The notes: generated by a model from the letters alone, not told the origin. Numbered from the stretch's first letter, positions 36,806 through 45,326 are shown. The stretch: DNA of 64,000 bases from Arenibacter sp. 6A1 (GCF_012272855.1 NZ_JAAXCQ010000009.1:159592-223591); one strand, 5' to 3'. Numbers and translations: made by a program.

Positions 36806-38908
36806 ATGAATAAGTTTTTAAGTATTGCAATCTTTATTTTGTTCGGGAATATGGTCTTGGCCCAAGACATATATGTGTCGCCCTCAGGTATGGACTCGGG
36901 AAAAGGCTCCTTTAAATCGCCTTATAAAACCTTAGGAAAGGCCTTGGAAAAGGCTAAAAAAATAAAAGGAAAGAACTCAAAAAGAGCGGTGTCTATTAGC
37001 CTAAGGGAAGGGGTGTATGACATTCTAGAAACCATAGCGTTAGGAGCTGAGAATTCATTTGTAAAGATCGAAGCATATAAAGGAGAAAAAGTTGTTTTCT
37101 CGGGCGGACAGTCTATTCCTTTGTCGTTGGTAAAGGAAAGTAATCTTGGGGTAGGCTTCGATAAAAGCAATCATACTATCTATGAAGTAGATCTTCGAAA
37201 AGTGGGAATTACCAATTTCGGAACGCTCCGAAATGTAGGTTTTTCCCGTCCGTATGGGCCAGCATGGGGAGAATTGTTCGTGAATAAAAAAGCAATGCAC
37301 CTGGCACGTTGGCCCAATGAAGGTATGGTGCCAATGGGAAAGGTATTAGAAAAAGGATCAATACCAAGGGAAGATGATTTCTCTGATAAAGGAGGGGTGA
37401 TAGCCTACGATTCTCTACGTATCAATACCTGGGCCAAGGAAAAAAATGCTTGGATGGCCGGATATTTTATGCACGGTTATGCTGATGATATGGTTAAAAT
37501 TAAAAGTATAGATACCTTAAAACAAACCCTTACCACCGCCTCGGCTACCTTGTACGGCTATGGTGATGGTAAGCCTTGGCAAAAATGGTACGGTGTAAAT
37601 ATATTAGCTGAATTGGATGCGCCAGGGGAATATTATGTAGATAAAGAAAAGGGGTTACTTTACTTTGCTTCGGACGAAAAGGAAATCGCTAGTTTGGAGT
37701 TTTCTGTTCTCGAACGACCATTTTTTCAGATCGAGGATGCAGAAGGGATTGTAATTAGAGGTATTTCCTTCCAAAATTCTCGCGGTATGGGAATTGCCAT
37801 GACTAACACCAAAGGAGTGATCATAGAAGCTTGTAATTTTAAGAATTTAGGGAGTTTAGGTATTTCTGTCGGTAAGGGGATAGAAGCATTTGCCGAATAC
37901 AGACACGAAGGCACGGGTACTGTAAAAACAGGAGAGATAGGGAGTTTACTACAACACCTATATAGCAATACTACTTTTAATAGAGAAGGTGGTTCTAATA
38001 ATAAGATCGTCAACTGTACTTTTTCCCAATTAGGCGCTGGTGGCGTTTCATTGGGTGGCGGAAACCGCTTAACCTTAGAACCAGGGAACAACGTTGTAGA
38101 AGATTGTTTGTTTTTTGATATTAATAGAATAGAAAAATCATATAGACCTGCAGTGCACCTTACCGGAGTAGGCAACAAAGTATTACATAATGAAATGTAC
38201 GATTTGCCAAGTGTGGCTATTTTAATGCACGGGAATAACCATACTATAGAATATAACTACATTCACGAAGTATGCTTGGAAGTAGAAGATATGGGGGCCA
38301 TTTATTACGGGAGGGACCCTTCTGAAAGAGGAACAATAGTTAGGTATAACTATATAGCCAATATTCCGGACGAATATAATACCAGTGCAGTATACCATGA
38401 CGATGCTGCCTGTGGGTTAACCGTTACGGATAATATTTTCTACAAAGCCGGAAAACTCAATGTTTTAATAGGAGGTGGTTCGGATAATATATATAAGAAC
38501 AATTTTTTTATAGAAAGTAAAGTAGGTGTCCGAACAGGGAATAGACTGCAAACATGGGCAAAATGGGTTTTAGAAGAGGGTGGACTTTTTCAGAAACGTA
38601 TGGCAGCTGTGAACTATGCAGAAGCACCCTATGTGGTCCAATATCCAACACTTAAAAACTATTTCGAAAATGCAGAAATTCCAACAGGAAACCTGGTTGC
38701 GGAGAATGTATTTATAAATGTGAAGGAAGTATTTGTTGGTAAAAAAGAATGGTTAGGGTATTCAGATTCTAATGTGACAGCAACAAAAGACCTGCCGAAC
38801 ATTAATTCTAAAAAGGAGTTTCAAGATTTGTTAGAAGATATAATCCCAGGGGTTAAAAATATTCCGATACAGAAAATTGGATTAAAAAGCAGTAAAGGAA
38901 GGCGATGA
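36806..38908 (+). CDS. Secreted parallel beta-helix enzyme, GH141-like (paralog 2)
   Basis: A 700-aa protein with a simple signal peptide (MNKFLSIAIFILFGNMVLAQ) and then directly the enzyme (IYVSPSGMDSGKGSFKSPY). It aligns along its whole length with the protein at 20637-22913: GELFVNKKAMHLARWPNEG, YADDMVKI, NREGGSNNKIVNCTFSQLG, EDMGAIYYGRDPSERG, VYHDDAACG. It lacks the ETDFF leader of paralog 1. As the last PUL gene it is followed by a bidirectional terminator. Divergence between the two copies suggests different linkages or chain positions. A TTG one codon upstream is possible; the ATG is preferred. Confidence 0.65.
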   Translation: MNKFLSIAIFILFGNMVLAQDIYVSPSGMDSGKGSFKSPYKTLGKALEKAKKIKGKNSKRAVSISLREGVYDILETIALGAENSFVKIEAYKGEKVVFSGGQSIPLSLVKESNLGVGFDKSNHTIYEVDLRKVGITNFGTLRNVGFSRPYGPAWGELFVNKKAMHLARWPNEGMVPMGKVLEKGSIPREDDFSDKGGVIAYDSLRINTWAKEKNAWMAGYFMHGYADDMVKIKSIDTLKQTLTTASATLYGYGDGKPWQKWYGVNILAELDAPGEYYVDKEKGLLYFASDEKEIASLEFSVLERPFFQIEDAEGIVIRGISFQNSRGMGIAMTNTKGVIIEACNFKNLGSLGISVGKGIEAFAEYRHEGTGTVKTGEIGSLLQHLYSNTTFNREGGSNNKIVNCTFSQLGAGGVSLGGGNRLTLEPGNNVVEDCLFFDINRIEKSYRPAVHLTGVGNKVLHNEMYDLPSVAILMHGNNHTIEYNYIHEVCLEVEDMGAIYYGRDPSERGTIVRYNYIANIPDEYNTSAVYHDDAACGLTVTDNIFYKAGKLNVLIGGGSDNIYKNNFFIESKVGVRTGNRLQTWAKWVLEEGGLFQKRMAAVNYAEAPYVVQYPTLKNYFENAEIPTGNLVAENVFINVKEVFVGKKEWLGYSDSNVTATKDLPNINSKKEFQDLLEDIIPGVKNIPIQKIGLKSSKGRR

Positions 38909-39040
38909 GGTGATGGATTAACCTTTTGGAAAGATAAATCACATTCATCAATAATCAAAACATTAAATCATTGTCCCAGAAGTCTATACTGACTAGGAGT
39001 AAGAGCATATCCTTACGGCGACACTAGGGAGGAAGTATGA

Positions 39041-39080
39041 AAAAGGGTCGGACCTTAAGAAAGTCCGACCCCTTTTATTT
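39041..39080. terminator. Bidirectional terminator between PUL and AraC gene
   Basis: AAAAGGGTCGGAC and GTCCGACCCCTTTT form a 13-14 bp stem with an A run on one side and a T run on the other, between two convergent genes. Confidence 0.85.
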
Positions 39081-39118
39081 GAAACAGCTATATTAAAACA
39101 ACCAAGCCTAACAAATCC

Positions 39119-39994
39119 TTACCTATATAAGGTATTGTCATGAGAGATAAGGTGGTCTTTTACGTTGTTCTGAAATTGCTGCGGGGTTTGCTCGGCATGG
39201 GTTTTAAAAAACCTGCTAAAATAAGAGTGATCTTTAAAACCTAGGTTATAGGCGATTTCCTTAATGGTGTTCTCGCTATGTATAATTTGGCGCTTGGCCT
39301 CTTGTATTAAGCGATCATGAATTATTTGTACCGCTGTTTTGTCCAGTTTTTCTTTTAGGATTTGGTTTAGGCGCTTGGCACTAATCCCTAGTTGGTCGGC
39401 ATAAAAGTCGGCATTTCGTTTTTCCTGATAGTTGTCTTCAAGCAACAGCATAAACTCGTACACTCGTTTTTCATTAATATCCTGTAGGGTAAAATGTTGT
39501 TCCTTTAACTGTATCAATTTTAATAAAAACACTTTTAAGAGCGCTTTTAGCATGACTAAATTGATGGTTTCTTTTTGGTATTCTTCTTCCAATAACTGAT
39601 ATACATCAACCAATCCTTTAGCGGTCTCTTCATTTACCTGTAGGCAAGAAAACTCTCCTTGTACATTAAACATTCTAAAGACATCTAATAAAAACTCCTT
39701 TAAGTCACCTTCCAATAAGTCTTGTTTAAAGGAAATAAGGACACCGTTTTTACCGGCCTTATTTAACTGATGAACCCTATACGGGGGGATCAGATAAATC
39801 CAATCTCCTTTTAAGGTCTGAAAATCGTGTTGTGGCACATGAAGCGCATCTTCGTTACGCAGCCAAACAACCTCGTAAAAATCCCTTCTAGCAGGGTCGT
39901 TTAGATAGGCAGGTGGACAATTACCTAAATTTTTTATATATAAAACCTTATCACTTAGCATAAAAACCGTTTTTGACAGAAAAACAGGGGTCAT
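39119..39994 (-). CDS. AraC family transcriptional regulator
   Basis: A 291-aa protein with an N-terminal cupin-like sensing domain (about 1-130; YLIPPYRVHQLNKAG) and a C-terminal AraC DNA-binding domain with both helix-turn-helix units (about 190-285). The conserved NLGFKDHSYFSRFFKTH and TPQQFQ segments are present. It is divergent from the isomerase/synthase pair at 40190-41467, with 195 bases between starts, so it probably controls that pair. The inducer is unknown. An internal ATG at 39961 is an alternative start. Confidence 0.88.
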   Translation of the reverse strand: MTPVFLSKTVFMLSDKVLYIKNLGNCPPAYLNDPARRDFYEVVWLRNEDALHVPQHDFQTLKGDWIYLIPPYRVHQLNKAGKNGVLISFKQDLLEGDLKEFLLDVFRMFNVQGEFSCLQVNEETAKGLVDVYQLLEEEYQKETINLVMLKALLKVFLLKLIQLKEQHFTLQDINEKRVYEFMLLLEDNYQEKRNADFYADQLGISAKRLNQILKEKLDKTAVQIIHDRLIQEAKRQIIHSENTIKEIAYNLGFKDHSYFSRFFKTHAEQTPQQFQNNVKDHLISHDNTLYR

Positions 39995-40033
39995 TTTTTA
40001 GGCCTGAAATTGACCAAAAACAACGCTGTTTCC

Positions 40034-40100
40034 AAAATGTACCACAAAAATAGGAAATAATACTAGCACTTTTATGGATATGGGCAAATTGTACTACACA
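40034..40100. promoter_or_regulatory. Repeated TGTACYACA words, candidate AraC sites
   Basis: AAAATGTACCACAAA near 40034 and AAATTGTACTACACA at 40086 share TGTAC-Y-ACA in the same direction, in the divergent region between the AraC gene and its likely target. The second lies 40 bases upstream of the -7 box at 40140. Confidence 0.4.
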
Positions 40101-40139
40101 AGTGTCAAATAGTGTAACTGAGCTAGGGGATGGCTGCCA

Positions 40140-40147
40140 TATCTTTG
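40140..40147 (+). promoter_or_regulatory. -7 box of the hexulose-phosphate operon
   Basis: TATCTTTG matches the TAnnTTTG consensus exactly, 42 bases before the chosen ATG at 40190. There is no good -33 TTTG, as expected if an activator is required. It also argues against the longer reading from the ATG at 40130, which would start upstream of the promoter. Confidence 0.55.
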
Positions 40148-40189
40148 CATCGCAGATTGATAGTCATACAAATTTCAAGTAGAAAAGTT

Positions 40190-40783
40190 ATGGAAAACAC
40201 AATTACATTAGAGGCAACCCAGGAGACACATTTAGTGGCAACGGCAATGCAAACCATTATGGATGAGCATTGTACGTTAACTTCAAACATAAATCCTGAA
40301 GAAATTGCAGCTTTGATGCCAGCGATCAACAAGGCCAAAGGTATTTTCTTAATGGGTGCGGGGAGAACCGGACTTATGATGAAAGCATCGGCCATGCGTT
40401 TAATGCATTTAGGGTACAAAGTATATGTAGTAGGTGAAACTACCACTCCAGCGATCGGAGAAGGAGATCTATTAATCGCCGGATCTGGATCTGGAACAAC
40501 AGCTGGCATTGTAAGATCGGCAGAAACTGCTAAAAACGAGGGAGCAAGTGTCATTTGTTTTACAACAAGTCCAGCTTCCCCATTGGCAACCTTGGCAGAC
40601 TATACCGTTACCATCCCTGCAGCACAAAAACAGGCAAGAGACGAGGATGTTTCTAAACAATATGCCGGTAGCCTTTTTGAGCAATCGCTTTTATTGAGCT
40701 TTGATGCCCTGATACAAGCCCTTTGGGAAATAGACGGCAGTACAGCTTCAGAATTATGGAAGCGCCACGCAAACATGGAATAA
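40190..40783 (+). CDS. hxlB: 6-phospho-3-hexuloisomerase (SIS domain)
   Basis: A 197-aa single SIS-domain protein. It has the sugar-phosphate binding pattern GIFLMGAGRTGLMMKASAMR, then VVGETTTPAIGEGDLLIAGS, TSPASPLATLADYTVTIPAA, and the C-terminal FEQSLLLSFDALIQALWE typical of hexuloisomerases. The enzyme converts D-arabino-3-hexulose 6-phosphate to fructose 6-phosphate. The partner synthase is encoded 54 bases downstream. The start at 40190 is chosen for homology and because of the promoter box at 40140; an in-frame ATG at 40130 would add 20 residues of unlikely sequence. Together the pair fixes formaldehyde onto ribulose 5-phosphate, or works in reverse to make pentose phosphate. Confidence 0.88.
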   Translation: MENTITLEATQETHLVATAMQTIMDEHCTLTSNINPEEIAALMPAINKAKGIFLMGAGRTGLMMKASAMRLMHLGYKVYVVGETTTPAIGEGDLLIAGSGSGTTAGIVRSAETAKNEGASVICFTTSPASPLATLADYTVTIPAAQKQARDEDVSKQYAGSLFEQSLLLSFDALIQALWEIDGSTASELWKRHANME

Positions 40784-40837
40784 TAGAGAATACATTAGAA
40801 TAATTTATAAACAAAAAACAATTTAAATAATAATATT

Positions 40838-41467
40838 ATGGCAAAATTACAAGTAGCAATCGATTTATTGAAAATAGAAGACGCAATTGCATTAGCAACT
40901 AAAGTGGCTCCTTACGTAGACATTATTGAATTAGGAACTCCACTTATCAAGAGTGAAGGTTTATCCGGAATCAGAAAGATGAAAGATGCTTTTCCTGACA
41001 AAATAGTTTTAGCTGATTTTAAAACTGCTGATGCAGGTGAATTAGAAGCTGAAATGGCTTTTGGAGCTGGTGCAGATTTAATCACTGTTTTAGGAACTAC
41101 AGGTGACTCAACCATCGCTGGAGCTGTAAAAGCTGCTAAAGCACATGGTAAAGGTGTTGTTGTAGATACTATCGGTGTTCAGGATAGAGTAAAACGTGCT
41201 CAAGAAGCGATCGCTTTAGGTGCTGAGTTCGTAGAATTACACGCTGGTTTAGATGAGCAAGGAGAAGCTGGATACTCTATCCAAGTTCTTATTGACGAAG
41301 CTGCAAGAGCTGGTGTTTCTGTATCAATCGCCGGTGGTGTAAACAAGAACAGCGTTGCTGCCGTTAAAGAATCTGGAGCTATCGTAGCAGTTGCTGGTGC
41401 AGCTATTTACGGAGCAGCAGATCCTGCACAAGCAGCAAAAGAATTGAAAGAACTTTTGAACGCATAA
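40838..41467 (+). CDS. hxlA: 3-hexulose-6-phosphate synthase
   Basis: A 209-aa TIM-barrel protein of the orotidine-monophosphate decarboxylase superfamily. Key residues lie in VLADFKTADAGELEAEMAF (D60, K62, D65); IIELGTPLIKSEG and ITVLGTTGDSTI fit hexulose-phosphate synthases, as does AGGVNKNSV near the end. The reaction joins formaldehyde and ribulose 5-phosphate. 3-keto-L-gulonate-6-phosphate decarboxylase is a close relative, but the adjacent isomerase decides for the synthase. Codon use is strikingly regular (GCT, GGT, GAA, AAA preferred), unlike the neighbours, suggesting strong expression. A terminator follows. Confidence 0.9.
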   Translation: MAKLQVAIDLLKIEDAIALATKVAPYVDIIELGTPLIKSEGLSGIRKMKDAFPDKIVLADFKTADAGELEAEMAFGAGADLITVLGTTGDSTIAGAVKAAKAHGKGVVVDTIGVQDRVKRAQEAIALGAEFVELHAGLDEQGEAGYSIQVLIDEAARAGVSVSIAGGVNKNSVAAVKESGAIVAVAGAAIYGAADPAQAAKELKELLNA

Positions 41468-41508
41468 GGATTTCTTAGTTAGTAGGCTTACTTTCTAATA
41501 ATCAGGCA

Positions 41509-41545
41509 AGTCCCCATAAATTAATTTTTATCGGGGATTTGTTGT
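41509..41545 (+). terminator. Terminator of the hexulose-phosphate operon
   Basis: TCCCCATAAA / TTTATCGGGGA stem with a T-rich 3' flank, 42 bases after the synthase stop codon. Confidence 0.65.
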
Positions 41546-41632
41546 TTTATAAACACAAGGATTCATTTCTGAATATCCTTCCATACCATTCTCCTAGATG
41601 TATATGATCGGTCAATGAAGAGGCTTTTTTTG

Positions 41633-41723
41633 TGGGCGTTCCCCTAAAGGGTCGCTCTTTCCGCTATATCTTTTTTCGGCGGAAAGACCGCCCAAAAAAG
41701 GATGCCGCTGCAATAGCTAACGC
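41633..41723 (+). repeat. Dispersed repeat A, copy 3 (subtype 2)
   Basis: GGGCGTTCCCCTAAAGGGTC at the left, CCGCTATATCTTTTTTCGG in the middle, and GGATGCCGCTGCAATAGCTA then ACGC at the right. It matches the reverse complement of 1378-1470. Confidence 0.75.
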
Positions 41724-41832
41724 ATGATTCAGTGAACAATAATCAATTAGCAATAAACAATATCTAAAACCGGTCAACACTCATCAGGGAAGTACCTAGG
41801 GCCGCGCGGAAATTGCAATGATTTAAATTTGT

Positions 41833-42030
41833 AGTTAGGTGCCAGCTGGCGCGTTGGCATTGGTTGCCGTCATTTTCAATAAACCATAACCATTTAGAGA
41901 AGAGAGTAGAGAGGACCGCTCTGTAAATGCACGACTTGCATTTGTAGGCAGGGGCCAGTTGGCGCCTTGGCCTTGGATGTAGTCAATTTCAATAAACAAT
42001 AACCATTTAGAGAAGAGAGAAGAGAAAAAA
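41833..42030 (-). repeat. Repeat B, tandemly duplicated
   Basis: CAATAAACCATAACCATTTAG at about 41877 recurs as CAATAAACAATAACCATTTAG at about 41990, each followed by AGAAGAGAG purine tracts. GTGCCAGCTGGCGCGTTGG near 41840 recurs as GGGCCAGTTGGCGCCTTGG near 41952. The duplication period is about 110 bases. The orientation is opposite to the copy at 1203-1335. Confidence 0.7.
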
Positions 42031-43025
42031 GAATAGTCAGTAATTGGTAACCAGTAAACAGAAAAACTAAAGATTCAGGTTTTATGGAATTCTATGGTTT
42101 TTCATGAAACAGATTGCTAGTTGCATCATCCCTACAATCCCTAGCCCCCTTTACGCCTTAGGTGCACACGGTACAGAGGAATCCGCTTGATTTAACCTTG
42201 TTATCAAGTTCACGAAATACCGAATTAACGATTTAACAAATTCCCGAATTATCTTTTTATAAGTTTTATCTTTTTTGGCCTACCGAAAATTTATCGTAAA
42301 ATTTGAGTGAGGATCGAACGATAAGAAATAGTCCTGTGGACTATTTTAGTGAAGAGGCCAGCCTGCCGCGCTGGAGATTTTAGGCTGTCTGAGCTATACG
42401 TATTATTCTCATTTACCGGTATTTTTAAAGCGAGTTCCTAAAATTTAGGTGCTAACAAAAAAAATAATCTGAATGAATCATTTCACAAGTTAGGCCAACG
42501 CCACGGCTGGCTCCTCCAACCAAAGGTACACAGTACCTTCGGTTCTCGGCCCTAGTTCGTTTTTTATTCATGGGCATACCTATTGTTTTTTAAAGGTATT
42601 CATGAATGCTCCGCATTTCATCAATGGAAAAAATGAACAGAAAACGTGAAGTTTCAGGCCTGAAGAACCGTCCTTAAAAAGAAGAAAGCCTCATTGGTAT
42701 GGTATATTATAAAATACCATAATGGAATTTGGTTTTTTCGTGAAAAGGATCGGCTTGAATTTGAGAGGACAGGTGAAATTAATGAGATTCTTTAGTTGTT
42801 TTTCATTTAGGTCTACCGTTAACCGCGGTAAATCAGCCTCATAGTTTCGACTCTAAATAGCTACAAAACCTTGACTAAGACCGGTACATTTTCACATTGA
42901 TTCATTGCTGCATTAAACAATTGGTACATTTCCACATTGATCCCATTGTTACATTATAAACCTTCAGATTCTCAATAAAGAAAATCACTCCAATTCTTGC
43001 ATTTCACACATTGTTTATTGAAAAA

Positions 43026-43108
43026 GCGTTAGGGACCGCAGCGGCATCCCCGTAGCGGAGCAAGGGATACAGCGGAGTGCCCGACCGCCGCAGGGGGTAA
43101 CGCCCAAA
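43026..43108 (-). repeat. Dispersed repeat A, copy 4 (subtype 1)
   Basis: GCGTTAGGGACCGCAGCGGC at the left and CGCAGGGGGTAACGCCCAAA at the right. It is the reverse-complement partner of 901-982. Confidence 0.75.
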
Positions 43109-43142
43109 TTAGAAGGCTACAAATTATGGAACTGTAGCGAGG

Positions 43143-43907
43143 CTAGAAATCTAACCACTGCTTAAAAGATTTGATCTCTGTTTTGCTAAGGATTATTTTG
43201 TCCATTTGGGGAATGGTCGGACTCAATACGACCTCTAGCTTAAGATTGCTGTGTTTGATGATTCTTTTTACCGAATCGATGTTCACGATATAGTTCCTGT
43301 TGATCCTAAAAAATAGGGTAGGGTCTAGTTTGGTGATGACCTCTTTGATAGTGCTGTTGTAAATGTAGTTTTCCCCATTCTGTGCGTATAGGAACAGGTG
43401 TTTTCCTTCTGCATAAAAAAAAGCGGTTTCTTGGGTGGTAATAGAAATCAATTGATGTCCTTGTTGCACCAAAAAACGTTGTTGGTAGGTGTTTTTAAGG
43501 TGATTTAACGCCTGACTGACTAAATTCTTGGTTTCTTCTTCTTGGTATTTCTCTTTGATGACCGTAAACTTTTCCAAAGCCTCTATTAAGGCGTCCTCAT
43601 CAAAGGGTTTTAGGAGGTAATCTATGGTAAAATGTTTAAAGGCCTTAAGGGCGTATTCGTCATAGGCCGTAGTAAAAATAATAGGGGCCGTAATCGTAAC
43701 CGCTTCGAGGATTTCTAGGCTAGTGCCGTCTTCTAGATGAATGTCCATAAAGACCAGATCGGGCATGGCGTCCTTAAAATAAGCGATGGCCTCTTTTACA
43801 GATCCCATACTAACCACCTCCCTGATCGGAATCAATTGCTGCCGCAGTAAAACTCCCTTTAGGTAATTTGCAGCTAATTCTTCGTCCTCTATGATGGCAA
43901 CCTTCAT
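43143..43907 (-). CDS. LytTR-type response regulator
   Basis: A 254-aa protein. The receiver domain has E7-D8 acidic residues, the phosphoacceptor D55 in LVFMDIHLEDG, T/K residues in FTTAYDEYALKAF and LLKPFDEDAL. The LytTR DNA-binding domain covers about 140-250 (FFYAEGKHLFLYAQNGENYI; FFRINRNYIVNIDSVKRI). It is the likely partner of the LytS-like kinase at 51357-52931, with which it brackets a metalloprotease and a SusC/SusD pair. A terminator and its own -7 box separate it from susD. Confidence 0.94.
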   Translation of the reverse strand: MKVAIIEDEELAANYLKGVLLRQQLIPIREVVSMGSVKEAIAYFKDAMPDLVFMDIHLEDGTSLEILEAVTITAPIIFTTAYDEYALKAFKHFTIDYLLKPFDEDALIEALEKFTVIKEKYQEEETKNLVSQALNHLKNTYQQRFLVQQGHQLISITTQETAFFYAEGKHLFLYAQNGENYIYNSTIKEVITKLDPTLFFRINRNYIVNIDSVKRIIKHSNLKLEVVLSPTIPQMDKIILSKTEIKSFKQWLDF

Positions 43908-43927
43908 TCCTGATCTTTTTATATCGT

Positions 43928-43935
43928 CAAAAGTA
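43928..43935 (-). promoter_or_regulatory. Candidate -7 box of the response regulator gene
   Basis: TACTTTTG on the minus strand matches TAnnTTTG, 20 bases upstream of the start at 43907. The -33 region is poor and overlaps the terminator upstream. Confidence 0.4.
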
Positions 43936-43955
43936 TAAAATTCAAACCTGATGCA

Positions 43956-43985
43956 TTAAAAAAGCCCAGTAAAATACCGGGCTTT
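43956..43985 (-). terminator. Terminator after the second SusD gene
   Basis: On the minus strand AAAGCCCGGTA / TACTGGGCTTT plus a run of T, 22 bases after the susD stop. It separates the regulator gene from the transport operon. Confidence 0.75.
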
Positions 43986-44006
43986 AGTTCTTGGGGGAAT
44001 CTCAAT

Positions 44007-45326
44007 TTATAAATCGGGATTATTAAGTTTGGCGTCCTTAGGATATAATAGGGTATATCTAGGGTCGTTTTTGTCCAAGGTATAGATATCCCCATTAAAG
44101 GTATGTTTGATTTCCTTTTGGGTCGTCCTTCGTAAATCGAACCATTTATGTCCTTCTAAGGCTAATTCTTTAGCTCTTTCATCGAATAGTGTCGCCTCGT
44201 AGGCAGTAGAAGCCATATTGGTGATAGCACTTTCCATAGTAGGCATATGCTCTTTGGTATACCTGTTTTCCATTAAACTCAATAATACCTCTTTTGACTG
44301 TGCCGTGTTTCCCGACTTTAGAAGGGCTTCGGCTTTTATAAGGTATAATTCGGCTACTCTAAAGGAGCATTTGAATTTTTGATCCCCGCCCTTGTTCGAT
44401 TTGTATCTAGACCCGTCTTGTACAAAATATAGGCCAAAACGAAGGTCGTTTTCTTGGTCATAGCTATTGATAAAGTCGTTGTCTATATAGGCGGCATTGT
44501 TTAAAGAGGCCTGATAAACGTCTTCTAAAGCCAATATAGATTCTGGAGAATCAAAGCTATTTGGCAGGCTAGGGGTTGTATTTAAATCTACCAAGCTGTT
44601 GTTGTAGGCCAATGCCTTATTTGCAGCTTCCAAGGCTTTTTCCCAATGGTTCATATATAAATGTACTCTGGCTTCCAGGGCAAAAATGGCCGCCTTAGAA
44701 AAACGATAGTTAAGGCCCAGTTCCTGGGTGTCGGTATGAAGTCGGTTTTTTGCCGCTTCAATATCTGTCAACACTTGTTGGTACACCTCTTGAACCGAGG
44801 CCGCTTTAAACACTTGTTCCAAATCTACTTCTAGGGCCAAAGGCACGGCTTTGTCAGTGGCGGCAGTAGTCTTATCGTAAGGCTTCCCATAAAGGTTTGC
44901 CAAATCAAAATAGGCATAGGCCCTTAGAGCATGGGCTTCCCCAATAAGTTGCTCTTTTTCAACAGAGGCAGTAATGGATATTTCCCCTTGGTTGATTATG
45001 TGATTGGTGTAAAAAATAGTGTTGTAGAACTGTATCCACGGGTATGCGCCCGTTTGCGGATCGGCATCGGTATCTTTCCAGATATAAATGTCCTTATAAT
45101 AGGGGGCATCCGTACTGTACTCATTTAATTGCAGTTCATCTGCTCTGAAAGCCAGTCGAGATTTGTGTCGTGGAAAGGCCTGATAGGCAGTGGTGATCAA
45201 CCCTCGGTTTTCTTCCAGGGTCTTTGGGATGACCTTTCCCTCGGGTTCTATATCGAGATATTTATCGCAAGCGGTAAAGCTAGTGGCCGAAAACAGGGCT
45301 ATGGTTATGTAAAAAAACTTTTTCAT
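44007..45326 (-). CDS. SusD/RagB-like lipoprotein (second pair)
   Basis: A 439-aa protein with lipobox TSFTAC and DKYLDIEPEGKVIPKTLEEN. The SusD helical scaffold includes GEAHALRAYAYFDLANLYGK and, near the end, FRVAELYLIKAEALLKSGN and ERAKELALEGHKWFDLRR. It is shorter than the PUL SusD and starts 10 bases after its SusC stop. The protease gene in the same operon suggests that the imported ligand is a peptide rather than a glycan (compare RagA/RagB of Porphyromonas). Confidence 0.93.
   Translation of the reverse strand: MKKFFYITIALFSATSFTACDKYLDIEPEGKVIPKTLEENRGLITTAYQAFPRHKSRLAFRADELQLNEYSTDAPYYKDIYIWKDTDADPQTGAYPWIQFYNTIFYTNHIINQGEISITASVEKEQLIGEAHALRAYAYFDLANLYGKPYDKTTAATDKAVPLALEVDLEQVFKAASVQEVYQQVLTDIEAAKNRLHTDTQELGLNYRFSKAAIFALEARVHLYMNHWEKALEAANKALAYNNSLVDLNTTPSLPNSFDSPESILALEDVYQASLNNAAYIDNDFINSYDQENDLRFGLYFVQDGSRYKSNKGGDQKFKCSFRVAELYLIKAEALLKSGNTAQSKEVLLSLMENRYTKEHMPTMESAITNMASTAYEATLFDERAKELALEGHKWFDLRRTTQKEIKHTFNGDIYTLDKNDPRYTLLYPKDAKLNNPDL

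Larger units (their letters stand above)
41546..43142. other. Intergenic repeat island 2, no gene seen
   Basis: About 1.6 kb without a credible gene. It is bounded by inverted copies of repeat A (41633-41723 and 43026-43108) and contains repeat B material (41833-42030 and a weaker copy near 42490-42515). Perfect small palindromes include AATAGTCC-TGT-GGACTATT near 42333. ATGTACCAATT / ATGTAACAATG words occur near 42900-42960 on the minus strand. A GAGATTTTAGGCTGTCTGAG segment near 42385 looks like the remnant of something coding, but I cannot name it. Confidence 0.65.

Noticed and set aside
37726..38178. A 150-codon minus-strand open frame
   Set aside because: Antisense shadow inside the well-supported beta-helix gene 36806-38908; no homology pattern seen.
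1537..38908. Carrageenan or porphyran PUL
   Set aside because: No sulfatase, no GH16/GH86/GH167-type endo-hydrolase and no anhydrogalactose pathway gene is visible in the window; the enzyme set alone does not support it.
40130..40189. Longer hexuloisomerase starting at 40130
   Set aside because: The added 20 residues are not family-like and the start would precede the -7 box at 40140-40147.
742..43142. Insertion sequence or integrated element bounded by the repeat islands
   Set aside because: No transposase, integrase or target-site duplication was seen; the islands are reported only as inverted repeats.
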